DNA of 21,772 bases from CBFHWY01 sp965659675 (lineage in GTDB: Bacteria; Bacteroidota; Bacteroidia; Flavobacteriales_G; Salibacteraceae). Every line of letters begins with the position of its first letter. Position 1 is the first letter of the stretch. Below the pieces are notes generated by a model, which did not search any database, had not been told where the DNA came from, and was given only the letters and a program-made list of their open reading frames with translations. This document shows, in pieces, positions 1 to 6,954 of the stretch. The translations under genes were made by a program, and so were the position numbers. The stretch covers positions 1 to 21,772 of the forward strand of contig CBFHWY010000044.1 in NCBI GenBank assembly GCA_965659675.1, read 5' to 3'.

Positions 1-362
1 ATGCTTCTACTGCGGAAAAGAATGCCGTAGCTATAACGATCTTTCATACTCACGAAAGAAGGTGCGATCACGTCAGCCTCTGCGAATACATTCACTTTTT
101 CACGTGAGATGTTGTCGCGAATTCTCGATCGCAGATCTGCATCACGCCAATGAAGGTAATTGTTGTGAACTTGTCCGGCAGCCCCAACTAACCTGATCTC
201 GCGATAGGTATATGAATTCACAGCCAGGGCTGGGTTGACCATTGCCGCACTAACGGGACTGTAATCTCCATGAAAGAGTCCAGCATGTTGAGCATGAAGT
301 AGTTCCTGTTGGGAGATCAGTCCCAGGAACAGAATCAAGCATATGTTGAAGACTTTTTTCAA
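1..362 (-). CDS. DUF5723-like outer-membrane protein, N-terminal part (runs off the window)
   Basis: An open frame on the minus strand runs from a TTG codon at 362-360 to the window edge, giving about 120 residues. It starts with a typical Sec signal peptide: Lys-Lys, a hydrophobic stretch rich in Leu and Ile, then a likely cleavage site after LLHAQ. The mature start (HAGLFHGDYSPVSAAMVNPA) resembles Bacteroidota outer-membrane beta-barrel proteins of the DUF5723 type, which open with a phrase about residues N-P-A after the signal. The family assignment is from memory and tentative. The start is uncertain. No ATG precedes the signal peptide in frame, and another TTG lies four codons upstream, inside the -7 promoter element. 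The gene is divergent from the thioesterase operon. The C-terminal barrel is not in the window, so intactness cannot be judged. Confidence 0.6.
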   Translation of the reverse strand, partial: MKKVFNICLILFLGLISQQELLHAQHAGLFHGDYSPVSAAMVNPALAVNSYTYREIRLVGAAGQVHNNYLHWRDADLRSRIRDNISREKVNVFAEADVIAPSFVSMKDRYSYGILFRSRS

Positions 363-371
363 AATGCGCTG

Positions 372-399
372 CAAAAGTACCCCTTATACAAAGCACAAA
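372..399 (-). promoter_or_regulatory. Bacteroidota-type promoter of the DUF5723-like gene
   Basis: Read on the minus strand, TACTTTTG at 379-372 matches the TAnnTTTG -7 consensus fully. A TTTG at 399-396 lies 16 bases upstream, slightly short for the usual -33 spacing. The TTG start codon is only 9 bases downstream, so the leader would be nearly absent. Confidence 0.45.
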
Positions 400-400
400 A

Positions 401-429
401 TTTGATCTTTGGGAGATCACTTATATTTC
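401..429 (+). promoter_or_regulatory. Candidate promoter of the thioesterase-FKBP operon
   Basis: TTTG at 401-404 is followed after 17 bases by TATATTTC at 422-429, seven of eight matches to TAnnTTTG. Its -33 abuts the -33 of the divergent promoter. The GTG start at 437 is 7 bases after the element. The match is imperfect, so this is a candidate only. Confidence 0.3.
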
Positions 430-436
430 GGACAAA

Positions 437-841
437 GTGCAGGAAAAAAAGATCGTAGAATACATGTTTGATCATGATCCATTCAGTCAATGGTTAGACA
501 TAAACCGAATTGAGATCGGAAAAGGAAAGGTGATCCTGGAAATGAGCGTAAGGGAGGAGATGTGTAATGGTTTTGGTATTGCCCATGGTGGGATCGCATA
601 TTCTCTTGCTGATTCAGCGCTGGCTTTTGCGGCAAATACGCATGGCAAGCAGGCTTTTTCTATCGAAACATCGATTCAACACTTTAATCCCATAAAGTTG
701 GGCGAACTGATCAGAGCAGAAACACGGGAGTTGGTGCTCAAGGAAGATACCGCCGTTTATGAGGTCAGCATCACATGCGCTGAGGAAAAGCGTGCCCTGT
801 TCAACGGAACTGTTTATAGAGGAAAAGCAAGGGAACTATGA
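437..841 (+). CDS. PaaI-family acyl-CoA thioesterase (hotdog fold)
   Basis: A 134-residue single hotdog-domain protein. Asn44, the HGG motif at 50-52 and Asp59 on the long helix match the catalytic layout of the PaaI family, which hydrolyses acyl- or aryl-CoA thioesters in the cytoplasm and is known for phenylacetate metabolism. The N-terminal pattern (KIVEYMFDHDPFSQWL) and the run IAHGGIAYSLADSALAFA are typical of flavobacterial homologues. The GTG start at 437 is preferred over the ATG at codon 10, because residues before that Met are conserved in relatives as I remember them. The stop overlaps the start of the next gene by ATGA, so it is the first gene of an operon with two FKBP lipoproteins. 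The substrate cannot be told from sequence, and no phenylacetate genes lie beside it. Confidence 0.88.
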   Translation: MQEKKIVEYMFDHDPFSQWLDINRIEIGKGKVILEMSVREEMCNGFGIAHGGIAYSLADSALAFAANTHGKQAFSIETSIQHFNPIKLGELIRAETRELVLKEDTAVYEVSITCAEEKRALFNGTVYRGKAREL

Positions 842-1347
842 AGTACCTGAGCATGTGCTTACTCATCATCCTGTGTTCTTGTGGAAATGAGCAGCCACAA
901 GACAAAACAGCTCCGCCGCCTCCAAAAGAAGAGCTGATTCAGCGACACAAGAACCGCATACAAACCGAAGAAGATCGCATTGATGCTTACGTTCGGCGAA
1001 GGGATTGGGAAATGAAGGAGAGTGGAACCGGACTTCGTTATCTAATCCTGGAGCAGGGGAGTGGTCCCAATGCTGAGACTGGCATGACAGCTGTGGTAAA
1101 ATACAGGATCTCACTGCTCAATGGACGTGAGTGTTATGCTTCAAAAGAAGGCGAATCAGAATCCTTCGTAATTGGCGAAGATGCCGTTGAAAGTGGTTTA
1201 CATGAGGGAATTCAATATCTGAACAAGGGAGCCAGTGCAATACTGATCACCCCTCCTCATTTGGCGCATGGACTCATTGGTGACCGTGAGAAGATTCCTG
1301 CCAACGCTACTTTGGTATTTGAGATCACACTAATCGACCTTAAATGA
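838..1347 (+). CDS. FKBP-type peptidyl-prolyl isomerase lipoprotein, GldI-like
   Basis: A 169-residue protein. Its short hydrophobic signal ends in L-C-S-C, so Cys15 is the likely lipidation site and the protein should be anchored in the envelope. Residues about 20-60 form a charged, Pro-rich linker with an E-x-x-RI helix. Residues about 75-169 form one FKBP domain (VVKYRISLLNGRE, then GLHEGIQYLNKGASAIL, then a final beta strand FEITLIDLK). Spacing and the linker resemble GldI, the isomerase lipoprotein associated with gliding motility and type IX secretion in flavobacteria. That link is a family inference. Several canonical FKBP active-site aromatics are replaced, for example no clear DGT-x-F-D, so catalytic activity is uncertain and chaperone use is possible. 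It overlaps both neighbours by ATGA, implying translational coupling. Confidence 0.82.
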   Translation: MKYLSMCLLIILCSCGNEQPQDKTAPPPPKEELIQRHKNRIQTEEDRIDAYVRRRDWEMKESGTGLRYLILEQGSGPNAETGMTAVVKYRISLLNGRECYASKEGESESFVIGEDAVESGLHEGIQYLNKGASAILITPPHLAHGLIGDREKIPANATLVFEITLIDLK

Positions 1348-2219
1348 AAGGACTCAAATTACTGGCTATATTGATCCTTATCGCAGCGGCATGCGAGCGC
1401 AGTCCCTACGAGAACTATGCGATCACCGAAAGTGGGATGAGTTATCGTTTGCACAAGATCGGAGATGATTCGGGTGAACTTCCTCAACCCGGTGATTTTG
1501 TGCTCCCGAGTTTGATCGTGAGCGATACGGCAGATTCTATTATCTACACCAACCTGATGAGTACAGGGAACCCACTGGTGCATCAGGTGAGTAAATTGCG
1601 AAACGGAGGATTGAACGAGGCCTTTTCCATGCTTTACGAGGGGGATTCTGCAAGCTTTATTATGGAAGGTAAAGGCATCAATCTGGATAAACTTTGTGAT
1701 ATACCCGGGCTGAATGGGCAAATCAACCCTGTAAAGATCAGCGTAAAGATGAATGAGATCCTCACTCCTCAAGAAGTAGATTCACTCAAGCGTATGCAGG
1801 AATGGCTGAAAGATGAGGAGATGAACGAACAGATCCGTTTAAATAACTTTCTCAAAGAGAATAAGATAGATCAGAGCCAATTCATAAATGGGATCTATTT
1901 TATCTCACAAAAAGAAGGTTCTGGCAGACAAGCAAGTGGGGGCAGTCATATTCGTGTACACTACCGTGCCTACTTCATAGATGGAACTCTTTTCGATAAT
2001 ACCTATGAGTATTCGAATGCCCTGGAGGTCGATCTTGGAAAGCCTGACCAGCTACTCGAGGGTTTCGAGATCGGTATCAGAATGATGAAGGAAGGAGGGA
2101 AAGCCACTTTTGTCATTCCCTCCCAATTGGCATTTGGAGAGCAAGGCTCGAGTACAGGGATCGTTCAACCGTATTCAAGCCTGATCTATGAAGTAGAACT
2201 GATCGACGTTCAGATCTAG
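1344..2219 (+). CDS. FKBP-type peptidyl-prolyl isomerase lipoprotein with two FKBP-like domains
   Basis: A 291-residue envelope lipoprotein. The lipobox IAAAC places lipidated Cys at 17. Residues about 30-138 look like a degenerate FKBP domain (GMSYRLHKIG, then a G-D-x-V strand, then KISVKMNEIL as closing strand). A charged helix at about 141-175 links to a canonical FKBP domain at about 180-291, with VHYRAYFIDGTLFDNT, LLEGFEIGIRMMKEGGKATF, the IPSQLAFGEQG loop and a closing YEVELIDV. The second domain keeps the active-site Tyr, Asp and Phe positions, so it should be catalytic. The layout suggests duplication with one copy kept as a binding or chaperone domain. It is the last gene of the operon and ends one base before the convergent DUF6607-type gene, leaving no room for a separate terminator. 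Confidence 0.87.
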   Translation: MKGLKLLAILILIAAACERSPYENYAITESGMSYRLHKIGDDSGELPQPGDFVLPSLIVSDTADSIIYTNLMSTGNPLVHQVSKLRNGGLNEAFSMLYEGDSASFIMEGKGINLDKLCDIPGLNGQINPVKISVKMNEILTPQEVDSLKRMQEWLKDEEMNEQIRLNNFLKENKIDQSQFINGIYFISQKEGSGRQASGGSHIRVHYRAYFIDGTLFDNTYEYSNALEVDLGKPDQLLEGFEIGIRMMKEGGKATFVIPSQLAFGEQGSSTGIVQPYSSLIYEVELIDVQI

Positions 2220-2220
2220 A

Positions 2221-3063
2221 TCATTCTACCACTTGAGTTTTCAGATCTGAGCGGCTAAATTCACCGATCACCTTTTTGATCTTTGTCATGTATTCGTCTG
2301 AATTGGGCTTCTTCTCAGCAGACATCTCTTTGCCTAATGCAAACAGTACTTCGTGTAGTTTTTGATCATTCACTTTAGACCTTAGTGCGATCTGATCCAC
2401 TGAAGCAATGTGTGACTCCCATGCTTGTCTTACCAAAGACCAGTACTCCTTGTTCTCTTCCCACCAGTCGATCGCAGGCTGACAAGGCGATTTTTCGATC
2501 TTGCGGTATTTGTTATAGCCTTTTTCCTCTACGAGCAGCTCATCACCACTTTCACTGCGGATGATCTTTTGATTATCCTGCTCGTGTACCCAGCCATAAT
2601 CCGTCAATTCATGCGTATTGGTTCGCAGCATGACATTGTAATCATCTCTTTTTGAAAACTCTCTTCGTGGTAGGGGTGCGTCGGTGGTAGATTGCCAGTA
2701 AGACCGACCATCTTTGTGGATCCAGCTCGCTGTGCCTGAGTAACGCGGACTATCATCAACTTGATAAACAAACTTAGACCATTGTCCCTCCGTATCCTTC
2801 AGGTTTTCTTTTTTCCAGGTTTTGTCTTGCTGAAATGACAGCAGTTCATCATTCTCATAAGCCCAATCCTGGCGCCAGTGTTTGATCACAATGCTATCTC
2901 GAACCACAAGAATGTGTTGCAACACAAGGGTATTCTCTGTTTCTTCTTCAACGAAGATCCATTCAGCATCTGCCTTGGCATGGTAGGCTTCGTGCAAAAC
3001 ATAGTTAGTGTCGGCAGGAAAGGTTTCTGCATAATCGAAACTAACGGTATAACATCCACACAT
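2221..3063 (-). CDS. DUF6607-family protein, signal peptide lost to an in-frame stop
   Basis: A 280-residue frame starting at an ATG that reads MCGCYTVSFDYAETF. It resembles DUF6607 proteins of Bacteroidota: HWRQDWAYEN, the YQVDDSPRYSG run, a Trp-His-Lys-Asp-Gly segment, and TTDAPLPRRE followed by a YNVM motif. Function is unknown; relatives are exported. Here the frame continues upstream as IISHLSFSQINKDKAAIKAM, the tail of a signal peptide plus the usual pre-domain helix. A TAA at 3123-3121 then separates this from an ATG-initiated hydrophobic start (MKSLALTIYL, ATG at 3153-3151). The intact gene would therefore be 2221-3153, with a nonsense change at codon 11. No ATG, GTG or TTG lies between the stop and the ATG at 3063, so any product made would lack export. 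It could be a recent pseudogene, or the stop could be a sequencing error. Confidence 0.8.
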   Translation of the reverse strand: MCGCYTVSFDYAETFPADTNYVLHEAYHAKADAEWIFVEEETENTLVLQHILVVRDSIVIKHWRQDWAYENDELLSFQQDKTWKKENLKDTEGQWSKFVYQVDDSPRYSGTASWIHKDGRSYWQSTTDAPLPRREFSKRDDYNVMLRTNTHELTDYGWVHEQDNQKIIRSESGDELLVEEKGYNKYRKIEKSPCQPAIDWWEENKEYWSLVRQAWESHIASVDQIALRSKVNDQKLHEVLFALGKEMSAEKKPNSDEYMTKIKKVIGEFSRSDLKTQVVE

Positions 3064-3280
3064 TGCTTTGATTGCTGCCTTGTCTTTATTTATTTGTGAA
3101 AAAGATAAATGGCTGATAATTTACAGGTAAATAGTAAGTGCAAGTGATTTCATTGTTCTTATTTAGAATGGGTCTAAATAAAGAATTATTCGAGTTCAAA
3201 AATGCCCGAAAAAGTAGTTTTTACGAAAATTTAAAAAGTGCTTAAAGCTTTCTTGTCAATGCGGAAATAAGGGCTAGAGA

Positions 3281-4378
3281 TCAAACAAAACGCTTGTCGA
3301 TGAATTTCGAATGCAATAACCTGGCAACAGCCATATAGTTGGGTTTTAACATGATGCTATCACCAGATTTAAAACGCTGCTTTCCTTCCTTTGTTTTGTT
3401 GTTTCCTACATCAACCACTGTCATATCTGAGGATATTCCCACAAAGGAAATGCCTTTGTCATAGGCTTCCAGATCTTCCTGAGCAACATCCAGCAGACCA
3501 AAATCCATGATCGCCTTGTAGGAGCGTTCGCCTATATCTGATTCATCGTACTCAGCTGCGTGACCAACATTTGCATCATTGATGATTCCCTCTGGGACAA
3601 TCTTCTTCTCTTCCAACTCGATCACGTTGGCTTTGAACTCGAAGGTATCCGTATAAAGGTCAAGGAACTGTTCGTTGTCCAAAGGACTCACTCCAAAAAA
3701 TGCGGCTTCACCCACTCTGAAGTGATTGATATCTTTTGGTACAGTTCCTTTATCAACCAGAGGTAGTGTGATGGAGGTGCCTCCAGAGATCATTTTCATT
3801 TCATTTTGAAAGCGTGCCTGGATCAGCTCTTTGTAGAGCGAAAGTTGGAGGAGTTTGTCATAAGTTGGCTCCACGCCATACATGCAGCCCAGATTAGAAC
3901 CAATGCCAATGACCTCAATATTTTTAAGATCAAATACTTTTTGGTAAAAGGCGATAAGATCTTCTCGCTGAACACCTTCCCTCAATTCACCCAATTCTAC
4001 CATGACGATCACCTGATGGACCTTGCCCGCTTTTTTGGCTGCCTCGTCGAGTGCTTTTATGGTAGAAAATGAGGAGTTCAAAGAGATATCCGCGTAAGCG
4101 ACTACCTCGTCAGCATACACAGCAGCTGGAGGCTTGATATAGATGGTTCTCATATCTGGGTTCACCTCCTTGAGGTTCTTTAGGCTGGTCAGCCTCGAAT
4201 CGCCTACAGAATTGATCTTCTCGATGACGTCATCAGTAAGCACATGACGCAGGAAGTCTTTGTCTCCAGAAAAGACTTTGGTGATCAAACTCCAATGGAT
4301 ATCATGATCATTGAAGAATTGACTCAACTTTTTGATATTAGACTTTATCTTTTCGGTATGAATTATTAACTCAGCCAT
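3281..4378 (-). CDS. Alanine/ornithine racemase family PLP-dependent enzyme
   Basis: A 365-residue fold-type III PLP enzyme. The N-terminal barrel begins with an I-x-T-E-K-I-x-x-N helix, and the PLP Schiff-base lysine is Lys34 in ITKVFSGD. Later landmarks are IYIKPPA, YADISLNS, the strand VMVELGELREG, VIGIGSNLGCMYG, MISGGTS and the PLP-phosphate-binding turn FRVGEAAFFG. These are the hallmarks of the alanine/ornithine racemase group rather than classical Alr. Members racemise amino acids such as ornithine or alanine in the cytoplasm; the substrate here is not decidable. It overlaps the upstream symporter gene by 8 bases and is the last gene of the GNAT-symporter-racemase operon, which suggests that the transported solute is an amino acid or derivative that the enzyme converts. 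Length is normal for the family. Confidence 0.85.
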   Translation of the reverse strand: MAELIIHTEKIKSNIKKLSQFFNDHDIHWSLITKVFSGDKDFLRHVLTDDVIEKINSVGDSRLTSLKNLKEVNPDMRTIYIKPPAAVYADEVVAYADISLNSSFSTIKALDEAAKKAGKVHQVIVMVELGELREGVQREDLIAFYQKVFDLKNIEVIGIGSNLGCMYGVEPTYDKLLQLSLYKELIQARFQNEMKMISGGTSITLPLVDKGTVPKDINHFRVGEAAFFGVSPLDNEQFLDLYTDTFEFKANVIELEEKKIVPEGIINDANVGHAAEYDESDIGERSYKAIMDFGLLDVAQEDLEAYDKGISFVGISSDMTVVDVGNNKTKEGKQRFKSGDSIMLKPNYMAVARLLHSKFIDKRFV

Positions 4379-5807
4379 TTTTATTGCGAATGAAGTATTG
4401 AAGGATTATAAAACAGATCAGGGAAACTAAGATCCCAAAGAAATTCACATCCAGACCAAAAGGCAATGAAGCCTGGGTCAGAATGAGGCTTAAGGTGGTA
4501 CCTCCACCTCCCAACATTGCCACAACTGCGGCAGTAGGTGATGGCTTCTTAACAAATAAACTTGCCAATACAGGTACCAATTGACCAGAAACCATGAATG
4601 CGTATGAATATAGCATCAGATCGAGCACATTGTTCATATTGGTGGCCAGAAAAATGGCCATGGCCCCAATAAGGAAGGTCAGGAATTGCGATGAACGTAT
4701 CTCGCTCATGCCTTTGGTAAGCGTACTTCTACCTAAAATATCTCCGCTGAGATTTCCAGACGCAGCCATTAAACAGCTGTCGGCGGTAGACATGATAGCT
4801 GAGAAATAGGCCGACATCATAAGTCCCATTAATCCTACAGGCAACACCTGGCTTAGCAGTAGCGGAAGACCGAGTTCTGCATCTACCTCCTGACCGGCGG
4901 GGTAGCCCAGATCAGCGAACATGTCTTGTTCGAATGCAATGCGAGCAAAAAGTCCCAGAGCAACTCCTATGAAGGCCATGATCGGCCACTCAAAGAGTGC
5001 AGCATAGCGCCAGGCTTTCTTAGCGGTCTTTTCATCTTTGCAGGAATAGATCCGTTGATATAAGGTCATACCCACAAACCAAATGGGTACGATCGTGATG
5101 AACCAATTGATGAACTGAACAGGTTCGAGGTTGGTCAGACTTAAAAAATTGTCTGGAATATGATTCTGAAGACCATCCCAGCCTCCAATTGCAGAATAGC
5201 TGATGGGTATGCCAATTAAGATCAGGCCAGCCATCAGGATGGTCCATTGAATGGTGTCGGTGTAGATCACCGCTTTGATTCCTCCGATCACCGTATAGAT
5301 CACGGCAATCACACCCATGACCCAAATGGCTGTATTCATTTCCAGAGCGGGAAAGGTAGCAGCTGCCAGTTTCGCTCCTGCCAGGATCTGTGAACTTGTA
5401 AAACCAATATAGCCAATGAGGGAGATCACTCCCGCAATGAGTGCCACGCGGTTATTGTAGTGAAATTGCAGTGTTTGAGGGAAAGTAGTGAAGTTGTGAT
5501 CTCTCCCAATCGAGTAGACCTTGGGTATCAACAGCGCTGAACTCAGCCAGGCGCCGATCAATCCCGTGAAGAGCATCCAATTCCCCGAAAGTCCCATAAC
5601 AAAACCGAGTCCGCCCAGGCCGATAGAGAATCCTCCACCAACGTCGGTGGCTACCACGGAGAGCCCAATATGTCCGGCCGACATATTTCTTCCACCTACA
5701 TAATAGTCGTCTTCGGACTTGTTGCGTCTCATAAAATAGAGACCCACTCCGATCATGAAGATCAGGTACAATATGAATATCCCGAGGTCGACGGGATGGA
5801 TGCCCAT
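4371..5807 (-). CDS. Sodium:solute symporter family transporter
   Basis: A 478-residue integral inner-membrane protein with about 13 hydrophobic segments. After the first membrane helix it has the SSF signature context (YYVGGRNMSAGHIGLSVVATDVGGG), then FPQTLQFHYNNR and GGIKAVIYTDTIQWTILMAG. Helix 8 has the pattern SAYFSAIMSTADSCLMAASG, where the Ser-Thr-Ala-Asp-Ser residues correspond to the sodium site of the family. Members use the sodium gradient to take up proline, pantothenate, sugars, acetate and similar solutes. It starts 3 bases after the acetyltransferase stop and overlaps the racemase start by 8 bases, so the three genes are almost surely one transcript. An amino acid substrate is an inference from those neighbours, not from the protein itself. 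Confidence 0.9.
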   Translation of the reverse strand: MGIHPVDLGIFILYLIFMIGVGLYFMRRNKSEDDYYVGGRNMSAGHIGLSVVATDVGGGFSIGLGGLGFVMGLSGNWMLFTGLIGAWLSSALLIPKVYSIGRDHNFTTFPQTLQFHYNNRVALIAGVISLIGYIGFTSSQILAGAKLAAATFPALEMNTAIWVMGVIAVIYTVIGGIKAVIYTDTIQWTILMAGLILIGIPISYSAIGGWDGLQNHIPDNFLSLTNLEPVQFINWFITIVPIWFVGMTLYQRIYSCKDEKTAKKAWRYAALFEWPIMAFIGVALGLFARIAFEQDMFADLGYPAGQEVDAELGLPLLLSQVLPVGLMGLMMSAYFSAIMSTADSCLMAASGNLSGDILGRSTLTKGMSEIRSSQFLTFLIGAMAIFLATNMNNVLDLMLYSYAFMVSGQLVPVLASLFVKKPSPTAAVVAMLGGGGTTLSLILTQASLPFGLDVNFFGILVSLICFIILQYFIRNKNG

Positions 5808-5810
5808 GAC

Positions 5811-6266
5811 TTATTTCTTTAATCTCATTTCGAGATATGGATTGGTGAAGCCCACTTTCTCATAAAGGAACTTCGCCGGATTGTCTTTTTCGACATGAAG
5901 TGCAACATCTCCATCAGCCAGACTGCAAGCCTCATTCATCAATCGCTTGCCCAAACCTTTTCCGCGTTGATTGCGATGAGTAGCGATGTAAACCAGAATA
6001 TTCTCTGGAATATAACCGCCCATTCCAGTTCGGTTGATCACCACTACACCTTGAATATCAGACTGATCCTTCAACACCAAGACAAATCCGCCAAAAGAAT
6101 CGATCTGTTTTAGAGCATAATCAACTGCTTTTCGAATATCACCCGCCGGATCACCATATTGCTCCAGGTGGTCGTGCAGGAAATTAACGATTGCGTCCTT
6201 TTTTTCCGGACCAGGAAGTTTATCTGAGTTATAAACTGTAGACTCCATAGTTCTATTTGTGCCCAT
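5811..6266 (-). CDS. GNAT-family N-acetyltransferase
   Basis: A 151-residue single GNAT domain. The acetyl-CoA pyrophosphate loop is visible at about 98-106 (RNQRGKGLG), preceded by the beta-4 strand ILVYIATH, and motif B is NPAKFLYEKVGF at 129-140. The start is either Met1 at 6266 or Met7 (MEST) at 6248; nothing in the sequence decides firmly. It leads the operon with the sodium symporter and racemase-like enzyme, so its acceptor may be the imported amino compound, an inference from context. An 8-base inverted repeat (ATTCTAAT at 6281-6288 and ATTAGAAT at 6311-6318) lies just upstream. It could be a regulatory site for this operon or a weak end signal for the operon before it. Confidence 0.83.
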   Translation of the reverse strand: MGTNRTMESTVYNSDKLPGPEKKDAIVNFLHDHLEQYGDPAGDIRKAVDYALKQIDSFGGFVLVLKDQSDIQGVVVINRTGMGGYIPENILVYIATHRNQRGKGLGKRLMNEACSLADGDVALHVEKDNPAKFLYEKVGFTNPYLEMRLKK

Positions 6267-6323
6267 ATTCTACACAAATAATTCTAATGACAAAATAAAT
6301 GATGACTTTTATTAGAATCTTTC

Positions 6324-6506
6324 TTAGTGTCGACTCCCTTTCCAGGTGCCACCATAGCGATAGTAATTTCCTTTTTTGAAGCCTTCTGTACATTTCGTAC
6401 AGCAGAATATCCACTCTTTTCCCTTCTGTACCTGAATGCGATACATAAGTTCGTTTTCTTCATTGCAGCCTGCGCAAGTTTTAGTTTTCACTGAGGACAG
6501 ATTCAA
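6324..6506 (-). CDS. Small zinc-ribbon-like protein, last gene of the TonB receptor operon
   Basis: A 60-residue protein with Cys11-x2-Cys14 and Cys35-Cys36-x2-Cys39, the spacing of a two-knuckle zinc ribbon, and a C-terminal Tyr-Gly-Gly-Thr-Trp-Lys motif. I recall similar short proteins, annotated hypothetical, with the same CxxC pairs and YGGTWK tail in other bacteria. There is no signal peptide, so it should be cytoplasmic. It starts inside the thioredoxin-like gene (26-base overlap, different frame), which supports it as a real, translationally coupled gene. Function is unknown. Metal binding by four cysteines fits an operon controlled by a DtxR-type metal sensor, but that is inference. 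Confidence 0.72.
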   Translation of the reverse strand: MNLSSVKTKTCAGCNEENELMYRIQVQKGKEWIFCCTKCTEGFKKGNYYRYGGTWKGSRH

Positions 6507-6954
6507 GTAAGGTGAGAATTTCTTCAGAGCTATGAAATGATGAGCGCCGGTAAATGATCTCCATTTCCTTATTCAACACAAGGAGAACGGGGTAGTTCAG
6601 CTTGGCCTCAATTGTGCCGAGTTCCAGAGCGAGTTCATGATTTCCGGTGTTTTTTCCTGTTGGTTTGAACTTATAGCTTTGTCCCATAAATACCGTGTTT
6701 TCCTTCGATTCACCATTAAAAGAAACAAAGTAGAAATGCTCATCAAGCAATTGAAGCACCCGCTCATCTTTTAAGCTCTCCATTTTCATCGCTTCACAGT
6801 ATTTGCACCAATCGGTATGAAGAAAGATCAGGCTGGGTTTAGGTTCCACCTGCAATGCCTTCTCAAATTCCGCGAATGAAAGACTCTTTTGCGCATGAAG
6901 CTGTAAAGAAGAAAGCATGATCAGAAGAAAGAGGGATCGCAGTGTTTTCATCAA
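6481..6954 (-). CDS. Exported thioredoxin-like protein with a WCKYC active site
   Basis: A 157-residue thioredoxin-fold protein. A Sec signal peptide (MMKTLRSLFLLIMLSSLQLHAQ) puts it in the periplasm. The motif LHTDWCKYCEAMK carries the redox pair Cys50 and Cys53. A cis-proline follows in NYPVLLVLN, and the last helix is EEILTLLES. The variant with Lys-Tyr between the cysteines and Glu-Ala-Met after resembles the short thioredoxin/DUF255-type family more than classic TrxA. It overlaps the TonB receptor stop by ATGA and the small Cys-rich gene by 26 bases, so it belongs to the metal-regulated receptor operon. A likely job is reducing or forming a disulfide in an envelope partner. The receptor plug CxxC is the obvious candidate, but this is inference. 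Confidence 0.85.
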   Translation of the reverse strand: MMKTLRSLFLLIMLSSLQLHAQKSLSFAEFEKALQVEPKPSLIFLHTDWCKYCEAMKMESLKDERVLQLLDEHFYFVSFNGESKENTVFMGQSYKFKPTGKNTGNHELALELGTIEAKLNYPVLLVLNKEMEIIYRRSSFHSSEEILTLLESVLSEN

